Shown: piece after piece, positions 22,802 to 34,613 of the stretch
How the letters are laid out: the number at the start of each line of letters is the position of its first letter
Numbering within the stretch: position 1 is the first letter of the stretch
Assembly (NCBI GenBank): GCA_001972305.1
Contig: BDDD01002238.1
Span: 1 to 64,000, forward strand
Direction: 5' to 3'
DNA length: 64,000 bases
Source of the DNA: Cephalotus follicularis
Taxonomy: Eukaryota > Streptophyta > Magnoliopsida > Oxalidales > Cephalotaceae
Notes under the pieces: model-generated
Databases searched by the model: none
Seen by the model: only the letters and a program-made list of their open reading frames with translations
Told to the model about the DNA's origin: nothing
Program-made: the position numbers and the translations under genes

Positions 22802-22823
22802 CATATATATTCGGGGCATTGCA

Positions 22824-24093
22824 GTTGCACCTACTCAAGAAGAGCCCAGAGACTATATGAGAGAAAATGCATGCAATGATGACCCATATGAATGAAATGA
22901 TGCAAAGACAAATGACTACAGCAGAACAAACCCAGCTACAAGGCATGCTAGGCATGCAGAAGCAACAGTTAGGCCAGCTGCTCGTGCTACACCCAAGGAA
23001 GACCCTTTAATTTGATACCTAAGGTTAAATCCTCCAATTTTTATAGGGGATTCTGATTCTGTTGCCTCTGAGAGATGGCTAATGCAAATTGAAGTCTTGG
23101 AATGTTCAGACTCTGAGAATGTTGTTTTACTGCCTATATGTTGCAGGGTGAAATAGAACATTGGTGGAGGATGGTTGATTCCTCCTAGGAAGGATCAGGA
23201 TTACCATACTCTTGGGACATGTTTGTTGCAGAGTTCAATGAACGATTCTTCCCTGAGGCCGAAGTTGACAAGAAAGAGGCCAAATTCCTTAATTTAACCC
23301 AAGGCAACATGACAGTGGCCCAATATTAGGCCAAGTTTTTTGAGTTATCGAGAATAGCTCCGCACATGGTTGGCGCTGAAGTAAGGAAGGCCAAGAGGTT
23401 TCTTAGCGGGCTAAGGCCCGATATCAGGCAGAAGTTGGTGCCCTTACGACTGAGATCCTTCTTCGAGTTGGATAGAAGAGCTAGAGATGTTGAGGCAATA
23501 GCAGAAGAACTATGCAATATGAGGATCCAGTCTAATAGTAGTGGGCGAATTCTAGCATAATGGCAATCAGGAAGGAGTTTTGGAAGCAGTAATAAGTCCC
23601 ATAGGTCATCAAATAGCAGTCCTAGTCAAGGTGGATCCCCTCAAGTTATTGGTAGTCCATCCGGTTCCTCAAGACCAAAAGGGTAGTCTCGAGGTTCTTG
23701 GCAGAGGAGACGAGGTCGAGACTCTCTACAGTGACATCAGAAGGGATTTTCATCATAGGGAGATCACCTAATACTTGCCAGTGATTGTGGATAGGCTCCT
23801 TTTAGTCCGTGCGTATTTTGTTAGCGCACAAACCATGCATCTAATGACTATTGGTGGAAAGCTGGTAAATGTAGGAGTTGTGGGGCTACAAATCATATAG
23901 CCAGAGAGTGTCCTTTTGGCCGTTATGGTTCACAGAATCAGTTAGGGCAGAGTTCAGGTCAATCTTAGAGAGGTTCCAACAGGGCCATGGATCCGGACAA
24001 CAGTATCAGGGCCATCCCAGTACCAGTTCGCCTGTAGTAACAAGGAGAGATCGACGTAAACTACCTATGGGATCGACGCCTCTGGAAGAATAG
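22824..24093 (+). pseudogene. gag: Element 4 gag
   Basis: The 5' end is cut off by element 3. The readable capsid portion includes PIFIGDSDSVASERWL (about 23030-23080) and the AKRFLSGLRPDIRQKL motif (about 23390-23440), typical of chromovirus Gag. The nucleocapsid has an intact CCHC knuckle at 23870-23911 followed by PFGRYG. Stops and frameshifts occur in every part, for example near 23010, 23150, 23330 and 23558. It is homologous to the gag remnant of element 3, which supports element 4-type elements as the helper for element 3. Confidence 0.85.
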
Positions 24094-24149
24094 AGTTATG
24101 CTATGGACCAAGGGGCTACATCAGGATCTGCTTTGGTACTTGAAGGTAT

Positions 24150-24525
24150 TATTCTTATCTCTCTATAGATAGCACAGACTTTTATAGATCTGGGTTCATC
24201 TTATTCATGCATTGCCTTGCATTTCATGTGTCATGTTGATGTGAAATCCGAATCTCTATCGGATGTTTTAAAGGTTAGCACCCTAGTAGGAGAGTTTGTT
24301 ATTTTCGAATGGATGTGTAAGTCTTGTGTGATAGAGATTGCTGACAGTGTTTTATTGGCAGATCTTATAGTGTTGTCGATGGGTGAATTGGGTGTGATCC
24401 TTGGGATGGATTGGTTAGCAACATATTATGCCCATGTGAATTCTTACAGGAAGGTCATGACCTTTAGTATGCCAGGACAGTCTCAGTTCCAGTTTGTTGG
24501 GACTTTAGAGCACTAGCCAGTTTAG
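24150..24525 (+). pseudogene. pol: Element 4 aspartic protease
   Basis: The active-site region reads FIDLGSS at about 24181-24201, so the usual D-[TS]-G triad is D-L-G. The ILGMDWL motif is present near 24398. A TAG closes the frame at about 24514. The substitution at the active site suggests loss of activity, on top of the flanking stops. Confidence 0.8.
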
Positions 24526-25990
24526 ATGATATCAGCCCTTCATGCTAATGGGCTTATGAGACAGGGTTTGAGTGGTTTCCTGGCGTTTGTGATGGATAGC
24601 AAGAAATGGGTGTTGAGATTAGAGGATGTTCCCGTTGTTTGCGAATATCCGGATGTGTTCCCGAATGATTTGACATCCTTGCCACCAGAGAGGGATACGG
24701 AGTTTGTGATTGTTTTGCTTCCAGGGATGGCATCGATAACGAGAGGTCCTTATCGTATGGCCTCTCCTGAGGTGAAAGAATTGAAAGTTCAGTCACAGGA
24801 GTTTCCTGATAGAGGTTTTATCAGACCAAATGTTTCCCCTTGGGGAGCACCTATCTTGTTTGTGAGGAAAAAGGATGGTTCCCTCTGGATGTGTATAGAT
24901 TATTGGTAGCTTAACAGGGTTACTATTAAGAACAAGTACCCGTTGCCACATATTGATGAATTGTTTCACCAGTTGAGAGGCGCATCAGTATTTTACAAGT
25001 TGGATTTGAGATCAAGATATCATCAGCTCAGGGTTAGAGCTAAAGACATTCCAAAGACAGCTTTCAGGCCAAGGTATGGGCACTATGAGTTGTGTTGATG
25101 TCGTTTGTGGTGACCCGTACCCCCGTCGTATTCATGAGTCTGATGAATAGAGTGTTCAGCCTGTATCTCGACCAGTTCATCGTAGTCTTCATTGATGGTA
25201 TCTTGGTGTATTCCAAGAGTATGGAGGAGCATAGGGAACATTTGCACTTTGCCTTGCAGATTCTAAGAGATCATCGGTTGTATGCCAAGTTCAGCAAATA
25301 TGAATTCTGGTTGTCAGAAGTGGCTTCTTTAGGTCATGTCATTTCCAGTGCTGGTTTGTCTGTGGACCCAGCAAATATAGAAACAGTGACAGACTGGAAA
25401 CGGCCAACAAACATGACAGAAGTCTGTAGTTTCTTAGGCTTAGCGGGCTACTATCGCCGCTTTATCAAAGGATTTTCATGGATTGCTACACATTTGACCA
25501 GATTGACATAAGAGGGCAGCATTTGTTTGGGATGATAGTTGTGAGCAGAGCTTCCAAGAGTTGAAGCATCGCTTGATTTCAGTGCTAATCTTGGCCTTGC
25601 CAGAGGGTAGTGAGGGGTATATAGTGATGCGTCATGAAATGGTTTGGGCTATGTCTTGATGCAGTATAGAAAGGTAATTACTTATGCCTCAATGAAGTTG
25701 AAGCCTCATGAGGAGAGTTACCCTACTCAAGATCTGGAGCTAGCAGCGATAGTCTTTATGCTACGCAAGTGGAGACATTATTTGTATGGCTCAAAGTTTG
25801 ATGTTTTCACAGATCATAAGAGTTTGAAGCATCTTTTCTCCTAGAAAGATTTGAAAATGAGGCAAAGGAGGTGGATGGAGTTGCTTAATGATTACAATTA
25901 TGAGATACAGTACCGTTCAGGAAAGGCTAATGTGGTGGCATATGCTTTGAGTCACCGATTAGCTTGCTTGACAGATTCCCAGATTCATGC
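24526..25990 (+). pseudogene. pol: Element 4 reverse transcriptase and RNase H
   Basis: Reverse transcriptase begins with the [10 protein letters not shown] linker and keeps [18 protein letters not shown] stop follows CIDYW at about 24907, and a frameshift occurs near 25090. The catalytic motif reads FIDG at about 25188-25199: the second catalytic Asp (at 25197) is Gly, which would inactivate polymerase. RNase H is recognisable ([23 protein letters not shown]), with a stop near 25842 and another near 25993. This copy could not have moved by its own proteins in its present state. Confidence 0.88.
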
Positions 25991-26159
25991 ATGACCATGG
26001 TTGATGGACAGGATCAGAGAGGCCCAATGCATGGATGGAGGTTTTCTTAAGGCTACATTGGATTGTCAAGATAGGTTGAAGCCTGGATTCTCAGTTCATG
26101 GCGATGGTTTGATTAGGTTTCAGGGTAGGGTTGTGTTCCTGACAGTAAGGAACTGAATA

Positions 26160-26995
26160 CAAGCTCATCGATCCAGTTTCTCAGTGCATCCAGGGAGCAC
26201 TAAGATGTACCGGGTCCTGAAGCTCAATTATTGGTGGAACAATATGAAGAAGGAGATCGCATTGTATGTTTCTGCCTGTCTAACATGTCAGCAAGTCAAG
26301 GCAGAACATTAGAGGCCAGCTGGTTTACTTCAGCCATTACCAGTGGCACAGTGGAAATGGGAGCATGTCACGATGGATTTTGTGACGGGGTTACCACAGA
26401 CGAGAGTTAACCATGATGCCATATGGGTTATTGTTGATCGCTTTACCAAATCTGCACATTTTATAGCAATCAAGACGACTTATCCTTTAGAACAGTTAGC
26501 GTCTCTGTATGTTGGGGAGATTATGAGACTCCATGGAGTACCAGTCAGCGTTGTATCCGACATGGACCCACGTTTCGCTTCCCAATTTTGGAAGAAACTG
26601 CAAATAGCTTTTGGTACTCAGCTGAGTTTCAGCACTACTTTCCATCCTCGGACAGATGGCCAGTATGAGAGGCTAATTCAGGCTCTTAAGGATATGCTCC
26701 GAGCATGTGTTATGGATTGAGGTGGTAGTTGGGATGAACATGTACATTTAGTGTAGTTTTCTTATAATAGTAGTCATCATGCTAGCACCGATATGGCACA
26801 CTATGATGCCCTTTATGGACGGATATGAGCTTTGATGAGACACCTGTTTAGATTCTTGACCACCGAATCAAGTAGCTAAGGAACACGGAAATCTCTTTGG
26901 TTAAGGTATTATGGTAGTATTACGGGATCGAGGAAGCAACATGGGAGCGTGAGGGTGACGTGAGAGCATTGTATCCTCAATTGTTTTGATCATAG
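26160..26995 (+). pseudogene. pol: Element 4 integrase and chromodomain tail
   Basis: The HHCC module begins near 26160 ([18 protein letters not shown]). The best open stretch is 26343-26720, with the catalytic core [18 protein letters not shown] and FHPRTDGQYER, so D, D and E are all still present. After a stop at about 26718 the reading decays. The C-terminal half is largely deleted: the GPF/Y region is missing and only the chromodomain end (EEATWEREGDVRALYPQLF, about 26926-26985) remains. Confidence 0.85.
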
Positions 26996-27020
26996 GGAAT
27001 ATCAGGACATGATTTTTTCA

Positions 27021-27032
27021 AGGAGGGGAGGA
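27021..27032 (+). other. Polypurine tract, element 4
   Basis: AGGAGGGGAGGA lies directly before TGTAAGCCCCG. Confidence 0.85.
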
Positions 27033-27234
27033 TGTAAGCCCCGAATTTTTATATGTACATAATGGTATGCATTTTTGTTTGCACTTATACATTATTGTAC
27101 GATATTGTATGTATTGATGGTATGGATTGGGTATGATATATACTATTTTTCACTTTTGTGACTATTTACGGGTAGTGGGTGTTCAGTAGAACCTAAACGT
27201 GGATTATGAGATTTTCGCCTAAAGGAGCCTATAT

Positions 27235-27244
27235 CTATATATAG
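27235..27244 (+). promoter_or_regulatory. TATA box in the element 4 LTR
   Basis: CTATATATAG lies about 200 bp into the LTR and is followed ~50 bp later by a GA-rich leader, a plausible start of the U3/R boundary. Confidence 0.5.
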
Positions 27245-27760
27245 ACGGTTCAACTCTTTCTATTCTCATTTTCATTTTCTCGTTCAATTCTAGAGAGAGA
27301 GTGAGTTAGAGAGATAAAGTGGGCGAAACCAAGCAAGGAGTCGTTGGTATCATGGTAGAGTATAGAACCTAAAGGGAGAAGTAGAACGAGGATTTAAACA
27401 ACATATTCTCTGTTCTCAACCAAATTGTGGTAGGTTCTACATATGCTTTGATTTTCATATTGTGATGGATTTTCATGATGGTATGGCTATGCATTGATGG
27501 ATTTATGTTAGATGGATGGATTACGACGGTGGGTATGGTTAATAATAGATTGAAACGGAGAATTGAGAGAGATTAGTGAGTTGGGACTTTTTTCCCAACT
27601 TCCGCTTTCTCTCAACCCATGGGTTATGGGAATGGATTTAAATGTTTTAAAAGATGTTTTGGAGTTTTAATTGATGTTTCGAGCTTATAACTCCCTTTGA
27701 ATCAAGATTTAAACAAATTAACTGAGTTTTGATCGATTTTTACAGTGTTGATAATGCCCA

Positions 27761-28089
27761 GCGTGTCGACGTATTCATATTGCGCGTAGATGTGTTCGAG
27801 TTTTGATCGATTTTACAATGTTGAGGAAACCCAGCGTGTCGACGAGTTCATATTGCACGGCGACGTGTTCTTCAATGCCTAGCACATCCACGTTCAGTTT
27901 GAGCATCGGCGCGTTATGAATTCCCTTCTGTTTTTGTGCGCTAATCAGCGCAACACGTTGACGCAAAGCATCGACGTGCGACACGCAACATCGACGTGCA
28001 CACAGCACGGCGATGCGCAACCTAACACCTCGACGTTTTATGTGTTGCTCATCACCATCACGTTGAGGCGTTGCGTAGGCATCGACGCA
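27761..28089 (+). repeat. GTCGACG array, about 12 units (element 4 LTR)
   Basis: Units such as GCGTGTCGACG, GCATCGACG and CACGGCGACG lie about 20-35 bp apart. The 147-codon minus-strand open frame across it is a by-product of the repeats. Confidence 0.8.
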
Positions 28090-28245
28090 CAGACAGGGAG
28101 TACATGGCAGAAATGTGATTTCAACTTGGTTTTCAATTCCAAACGCCTTTATCTTCAGATGGATTCCATAGGAAGCCTCTTTAAGGCCTTGTAACCTATG
28201 GGAATCCTCTTTTAACACATTTGATTTCTAAATCAACTTTCAAGT

Positions 28246-28482
28246 AATCTGCAATCCGGGTCATCGGGTCCCTATCATCTTGGGGAACATTCACTCCTTG
28301 CGGCATATTCGCTTCCTCAGGGGCATTGGCTCCAACGGCTCTAGCCCTACCACGTGTTCTCCTTCAGTCCATTTGTTCCTATAAGAAGGATGGCGGTTAG
28401 TCACGACTTTAGGAAACAATTTATTGATTGCCAAGGAAAGTATCCTAGCTAAGCATATATGGAATATGCTCTGATACCACGT
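28246..28482 (-). pseudogene. Second primer site and gag start of the element 5 tandem unit, truncated
   Basis: It duplicates about 43650-43898: primer site (CTCTGATACCAC on the plus strand, 28469-28480), leader, and gag N-terminus with RRTRGRARAVGAN. It stops abruptly at about 28246 against element 4 LTR sequence. In this copy the primer site is intact, whereas the one next to the right-hand LTR has a substitution. Confidence 0.9.
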
Positions 28483-29690
28483 TGTCACACCCCGTTTTTC
28501 CCAAGGGCAACGTTAAAACGGTAAGGCAATCAACACAACATAATTCAGCTCATGCAATCATCCGTAAAACAAAAACCTTTAATAGCGGAAGCAATAATCA
28601 TGAAATAAGCTGAATTTAAATATGTATCACGCATCCCATACTACGTGATATCCACAAAGTTTATATAAAACCCAACAACATTGTCGATCGCCCATAAACG
28701 GAGCGTGATAAACAGTACAGGGTAACAAAATAACCCTTGTTACAATAATCCAAATAACATGACCAATGTTCATTAACCCAGTACACAAAATAAGAGAACT
28801 ACACAGTCTTCTCTTTAAGTCTCCTTGCATGCTCCATGTTAAATCCACTCCATCAATCTATTACAGTAGGGGTTAGCCTTTGTCCTCACTCGGCTAAGTG
28901 AATAAACTCATAAATACAGTTCGAGGTATATGATAATGAATATCATGAATGAATGCATTATGATGCAGTATGACATGTAATTTTCACAGTAATTTTATCT
29001 CCGTATATACATATAAAAATATATGCATGTTCATAGTACAGGTATAACCTCAAAAGTTATATCAACACAAGCAGTAAATGTGTCCCAAAAGGAACTAGAC
29101 AAACAAGTCGTCATAACCGTCGCCACATCCTGGCCCCAACGTCATGCACTCTTACCCCATCCCCATTTGTGAACGGCTTGGAGCAAGGCCTCCGTATGTT
29201 GTTTAGCACGGCGGCTAAACCCACAGCAGGTTACTAGCACAGTGGCTAAGTAATCAACAGGTTATTAGCACAGCGGCTAATAATCAACAGGCACAAGCAT
29301 TGCACAGTACAAGTCAAGAAAAAAAATATAATTACTTGATCAAATATATTTGTTTAAAATATATTACTCCGTTCACAAGTTGTGATAAGTTATAAAACTT
29401 AAAATAATACATTTGCTTGTGTAACCAATCCTTTAAAACATTTCTCCATCTTTGGAAATACTTCCCCAATCATTTCAAAAATATATAAAATCATATGTTG
29501 ACAAATATACATTTTCGTACAATAATGATTTTCGTAATCATGCAAGTTTTCCAAGATGGTTAATACTTTTTAGAAATCAACCATAAGGCAATTCTCAGTA
29601 ATAATGCAAACATACGCTTAGAATGCATCTAGGATCGTTTCAGGTCTAGCGGGTCCCATTCGAGCGAAATTCCTTCAAACAGGGGGATAG

Positions 29691-30120
29691 GCGTCGATGT
29701 TTATCCCTAAGGTGTCGACGTCCTTACCCTAAGGCGTCAACCTCTCGTACAGTTATTCCCAGGAAATTTTTCACCAAAGACGTCGATGCCTTTCCAAAGA
29801 CATCGATGTCTTTATGATACCAGGAGATATCAGTTCACGAGTCTGGATTCTAGAGGGAAAAATCTAGCCCCTAAATCCTCATATAAGCGAAACCCAACCT
29901 CGCAAGGCGTAGGAAATGCTACTGGTTATTAGGATATGTAACCAGAACATCAATCCGTAAACAAACATGTAACCTCAAGTGGCCAATTCGCCATCTGCAG
30001 TAAACATTACTGTTCTATGAATACCAAGAAAAGGCGTCGATGCTTTTACTCAAACATCGATGTCTTTTTCATACGTACACGAAGACATCGACGTCTTCAG
30101 ATAGACGTCGACGTTTATTT
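29691..30120 (-). repeat. GACGTCGATGTC arrays in the element 5 3' LTR (downstream pair)
   Basis: Two clusters, 29691-29815 and 30034-30120, carry GCGTCGATG, GGTGTCGACGTC and AGACATCGATGTCTTT units. They recur in the 5' LTR at 45118-45240 and 45462-45537. The 5' LTR lacks a few bases of one unit near 45530. Confidence 0.82.
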
Positions 30121-30861
30121 AACCCAGAACGTTTTCTCCATAGTTTTAACACAGCAGGCCATTATGAAAATCATCCATTATATAAACCAGTTCAAATACT
30201 CATGTAATTTGCACATGCATGTTTACTCCGTACATCATAGTGGTTATCACAACAAGTCCAGAATAACAATTCATCCATAATCATGCAATTCGTCATGGTA
30301 TTCACTAACTTAAAACCCAAAATGCATGTATAAGATTATCACTTTCCCCTACCTTGTTGTTCCAAGTTAGGAACTGGAAAGTCCACCGCTTCGAGTTCCA
30401 AGGTTCTGGCCACAGTAGCTCCAAGATCCACTCAGCAACTGCAATCCACAAGCTCCAAGTCTCTGGCTCCAAGTCAAGTTCAACAATGGTGGCTCTCTCT
30501 TTCTACCACTCACAGTTTCCCTTTCTCACTGTTTTTAGCTGAGAGAGATGGGAAGGAAGAGGTGTTTTATTATGGCAGAAACCCTCCCCTTCTCTCTTGC
30601 TTCACAGATAACCACACCCTCACGTGCTCACCATCCTCTGGTTTTGGCTCTTTTTCCCTTTTCCCTTCTGCAAGTTGTAGATGAAGATGGTATATCCTCT
30701 TGCATACACCAGGTGAGGGGCACGTTTTGAGCATGCCTGGAAACACACGAGCATGATCAAAACGTCGCATTGTGCATGTCCAGATGACTGGATGATGCCT
30801 TAAAAATTGCCCATTGCATGTTGTTCTGTCAGTGTTTAACGTGACAGATGTCCTTTAAAAA

Positions 30862-31015
30862 GGCGTCGACATCTTTCCTTAGACGTCGATGTCTTTTCCC
30901 TTTCATAAGGAGGTGTCGATGTCTTCACCCTACATCGACGTGTATGTCCATGCATTCACGTACGCCTTTGCTCCCATAGGCGTCGACGTCTTTCCAAAGA
31001 CATCGACGCGTTTTC
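30862..31015 (-). repeat. GACGTCGACGTC array near the LTR start (element 5 3' LTR)
   Basis: About seven units around GGCGTCGACGTCTTT lie in the first ~320 bp of the LTR, upstream of the TATA-like site. The counterpart in the 5' LTR is 46283-46432. Confidence 0.82.
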
Positions 31016-31181
31016 CCAAAACTACACCGTTTTGGTTTAAACACACACATTCCTTTCTCCCAAGCAATAATTAGGGTTTGGTAACATTAGTGAGGTCTAA
31101 ATCTCCAACATTTTCATTAATTCAACATAAGATTACATCTTAGGACGAAATATTACAAAACGAAAAATACCGGGCGTTACA

Positions 31182-31198
31182 TCCACCCCTCCTTCAAG
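31182..31198 (-). other. Polypurine tract, element 5
   Basis: On the minus strand CTTGAAGGAGGGGTGGA lies directly before TGTAACGCC. Confidence 0.88.
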
Positions 31199-31226
31199 AA
31201 ATTTCGTCCTCGAAATTAACACAATA

Positions 31227-32497
31227 CTAAAACAAATACGGGTAACATTCTCTGATATCATCCTCACGTTCCCAAGTCGCTTCATTCGGCTGATGAAATT
31301 GCCACTGAACCTTTACCATCGGAATGGTCCGGTTCCTCAATACTTGTGTCTTCCAATCCAAGATTTTCACGGGTGACTCCTCGCAGGAAAGATCATCCCT
31401 CACCGTAACCGAGTCATAATCAAGGACATGTGATGGATCTCGGATATAACCTCGTAGCATCAATACATGGAAGACATCATGTACACTCGACAATGTAGGA
31501 GGCAAGGTTAGCTGATAAGCTACCTCCCCAACCCTCTCTAGAATCTCAAAAGGACCAATATACCGTGGCGCTAGTTTGCCCTTCTTCCCGAATCTTTGCA
31601 CCCCTTTCCACTGAGATACCTTCAAAAACACGTAATCTCCAACGTTGAAGGTTAAAGGTCTTCTCTTTACACTGTCGGCATAGCTCTTCTACCGACTCTG
31701 TGCTGCTAGCAACTTCTCTTTGATGAACTTGGCTTTCTCCGAAGTCTTCTCCACCAAATTCGACCCAAGCAATGGTCGTTCACCAACCTCGTCCCATACA
31801 GCGCTTCAAACGGTGCCATGCCGATACTGGAATGATAGCTGTTATTATAACAGAACTCTATCAGAGGAAGGTGATCCTCCCAGGTACCAGTAAAATCAAT
31901 AATGCAAGCCCGTAGCATATCCTCCAAGGTTTGGATGGTATGCTCTGACTGTCCATCTATTTAAGGGTGAAAAGCAGTACTGAGATTCAATCTTATTCTG
32001 AAGGCTGTCTGAAATCTCTTCCAGAAGTTGGAAGTGAAGATCGAATCCCTATCACAAACGATGCTCACCGGAACACCGTGCAGTCTCACAATCTCCTTCA
32101 CATATAATCGAGCCAACTTGCTCGCTGAATCGGTGACATGTGTAGGCAAAAAGTGTGCTGATTTGGTGAGTCTATCAATAATAACCCACACTGCATTATG
32201 ACGATGCCTAGTCAGTGGAAATCCAGAAACAAAGTCCATCGTGATGTGTTCCCATTTCCACTCTGCCACTGGTAATGACTGCAACAGTCCTGCCGGTCTT
32301 TGGTGTTCGGCCTTGACCCTCTGGCAAGTCAAACACTTCGTGACATATTCTGCGATCTCGCGCTTCATGCCAGGCCACCAGTAAGTTTTCTTCATATCTT
32401 GATACATTTTAGTGCTACCATGATGAATACTGTACACAGATTTATGAGCCCCGCGAAGCAACTCATTCTTCAACCCTGGTTCATCTGGGAGACACAC
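31227..32497 (-). pseudogene. pol: Element 5 integrase and chromodomain
   Basis: The HHCC module (HKSVYSIHHGSTKMYQDMKK and CLTCQRV) and the core residues (MDFVSGFP, VCDRD, DGQSEH) are all present. An in-frame stop at 31961-31963 falls just before DGQSEH. The frame continues to about 31706, then a frameshift separates it from the last open segment, 31227-31631. That segment holds the GPF/Y region (IGPFEILERVG) and the chromodomain-like tail ending EATWEREDDIRECYPYLF. Upstream, stops near 32568 and 32627 separate integrase from RNase H. Few lesions are present and all catalytic residues survive, so degeneration is moderate. Confidence 0.9.
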
Positions 32498-32626
32498 ACG
32501 CCCCCGATATCTCAGAAGACCATCAGCATGTACTCGAAATTCGGATTCCGAGTTTAGGTTCTCCCGAATTCATTGCAACTCTGGATCATGTGGTTGTGTA
32601 TCCCTGATGTGATCCAGTAACACTGG

Positions 32627-34528
32627 CTAGACCCGCTTGTCGGCCACGAAGATCCCCGGTGACTGATTAAATGGAGACCACTCTTGGAAGTCTTCTAACA
32701 TCTTCCATTGCGACACCATCGTACTGGCAACCATAGCCTTGCGGCTCAAGGCATTAGCGACTACATTCGCTTTCCCCGGGTGGTATTGGATACTGCAGTC
32801 ATAATCATTAAATAACTCCACCCACCTACACTGTCTCATGTTCAGTGTGTCCTGACAAAACAGGTACCTCAAACTCTTATGATCGGTAAAGATCTCAAAT
32901 TGAGTTCCATACAAGTAGTGTCTCCATTTCTGAAGAGCAAAGATAATAGTTTCCAGTTCAAGATCGTGAGTCGGGTAATTCTCTTCGTAAGGCTTTAGCT
33001 TCCGCGAAGCATAAGCAATCACTCTTCCTCGTTGCTTCAACACGCAACCCAAGCCCTTACCCGATGCATCACTATAGACTACAAAGCCCTCATTACCCTC
33101 GGGTAATGCCAAAATAGGAGCGGAAACCAACCGATCCTTCAGTTCACGGAAACTAGCTTCACAATCTTCATCTCGGACAAACAAGGTGGTCTTCTGGGTC
33201 AGTCTAGTAAAGGGCTCGGCTATCCTTGAAAAGTTTTGGATGAACCTCCTGTAATATCCTGCCAAGCCGAGAAAACTGCGTACCTCCGTTACGTTCTTCG
33301 GCTGTGGCCAATCTCGCACCACCTCTGCCTTCGACGGATCCACTGCCAAACCCTCTCCAGATACAATGTGACTAAGAAAGATCACACTGTCAAGCCAAAA
33401 TTCAAATTTACTGAATTTGGCGTACAACTGCAGCTCTCGGAGAATCTGCAAAACCAACCTCAGATGGCAAGCATGCTCCTCCTCACTCCTCGAGTATACT
33501 AGTACGTCGTCAATAAATACAACGACAAACTGATCCAGGTATGGTCAAAACACATCATTCATTATTGACATGAACGCAGCCGGTGCATTGGTAACACCAA
33601 AAGGCATCACAAGGAACTCGTAGTGACCGTATCTTGTCCGGAAAGCAGTCTTCTCAATATCTCCTTCCCTTACCCTTAACTGGTGATAGCCTGACCTTAA
33701 ATCAAGCTTCGAGAATACTCTCGCCCCTTGCAACTGATCAAACAAATCCTCGGTGTGGGGTAAAGGATACTTGTTCTTGATAGTTGCCTTGTTCAACATT
33801 CTGTAGTCGACGCATAGCCTCATCGACCCATCATGCTTCTTGACAAACAGTACAGGCGCACCCCACGGAGAAACACTGGGTCGAATAAAACCCTTATCGA
33901 TCAGATCTTGTAACTGTAATTTCAGTTCCTTCAATTCTGCAGGAGCCATTCTATATGGTGCTTTAGAAATAGGAGCTGTACCTGGTATAAGATCGATAAC
34001 AAACTCCATATTCCTCTTTGGTGGCAAAGATCCCAAGTCATCAGGAAATACATCTGAAAATTCACACACCACTGGGATCTCCTCCAAGATCAAACCCTTC
34101 TCTTTCCTTCGGCCAATTACATAAGCAAGATATCCTTCACACCCTTTCTCGAGATACCTCGACGCACGGATAAAGGATATAACCGGTGTGGAAAACCCCT
34201 TGTCTCCCTTAAACTGGAAAACGGTACCATCGGGCAGACGAAAATCAACCGCCTTGCTGTAGCAGTCCATATAAGCATGATGTGCTGACAGCCAATCCAT
34301 CCCTAAAATTACATCAAAGTCGTGGATGGGCAATACTATCAAATCCGCATACAAGGAAATGCCTGCCACAGACATTTCACAACACCTATATACAATATCT
34401 GTATACATGGAAACTCCAGCAGGTGTGCTCACATCCAAGATGTATGGCATATGGTCTGGTGGTACATCTAAGTATGATGCAAATTGTGAAGAAATAAAAG
34501 AATGTGATGCTCCAGGGTCCATCAACAC
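32627..34528 (-). pseudogene. pol: Element 5 protease, reverse transcriptase and RNase H
   Basis: One frame runs through the whole segment with a single internal stop at 33545-33547. Protease has MDPGASHSF near 34522 (DPG in place of the common DTG/DSG, a variant also seen in other plant chromoviruses) and ILGMDWL near 34320. Reverse transcriptase has [17 protein letters not shown] and catalytic FIDD at about 33500-33512 with both Asp. RNase H has [10 protein letters not shown] near 33070 and the DHKSLRYLF and [17 protein letters not shown] motifs. The single stop lies just before the catalytic motif. Confidence 0.93.
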
Positions 34529-34613
34529 TCTAGCAGAAAAACCATAAATTTAAAGTGTACCTCCAATGATCGAGGTAGACTCCAGAACCTCTGTCTGTGA
34601 AAGGGTAAAAACT

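Larger units (their letters stand above)
10087..22823 (-). mobile_element. Element 3: minus-strand non-autonomous Ty3/gypsy element, with nested insertions
   Basis: Its right LTR (19329-22823, 3495 bp) is the 5' LTR. An internal region of only ~1.8 kb (17549-19328) is bounded by a primer site and a polypurine tract on the minus strand. Its left (3' LTR) pieces are 16252-17548 and 10087-10704, separated by element 2. Leftward, the LTR is interrupted again by the inverted element 1-family LTR. The internal region has only rearranged scraps of gag, protease linker and integrase, so it must have depended on proteins from an autonomous relative such as element 4. Element 3 itself interrupts the gag of element 4 at 22823/22824. 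Confidence 0.85.
19329..22823 (-). repeat. Element 3 5' LTR: head B plus tail X (3495 bp)
   Basis: On the minus strand it starts TGCAATGCCCCGAA at 22823 and ends GGGCGTGACA at 19329. It holds a (TA)n run near the start, a GA-rich leader, a donor-like GTAACT (22604-22609 on the minus strand), GAGTCGACTC-type repeats (22096-22420), a GTCGAC array (21353-21526), CAGTAA-rich DNA (20190-20760) and the tail X box CTGCCACATGTCGG. The small open frames in it are not convincing genes. Confidence 0.9.
27033..28245 (+). repeat. Element 4 3' LTR, first part (head D)
   Basis: It starts TGTAAGCCCCGAATTTTTATATG. It has a TATA box at 27235-27244 followed by a GA-rich leader (27288-27320), and a GTCGAC/CATCGACG array at 27761-28089. 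Element 5-type sequence begins at about 28246. Confidence 0.8.
28483..31181 (-). repeat. Element 5 3' LTR, shared with the tandem unit: head C plus tail Y (2699 bp)
   Basis: On the minus strand it starts TGTAACGCCCGG at 31181 and ends GGGGTGTGACA at 28483. It closely matches 43899-46602. Motif arrays lie at about 30862-31015, 30034-30120 and 29691-29815. A TATA-like ATAATAAAA lies near 30568-30576 on the minus strand, downstream of the first array. Confidence 0.93.

Noticed and set aside
27775-28218. 147-codon minus-strand open frame
   Set aside because: It lies across the GTCGACG array of the element 4 LTR. The composition follows the repeat and no domain is recognisable.
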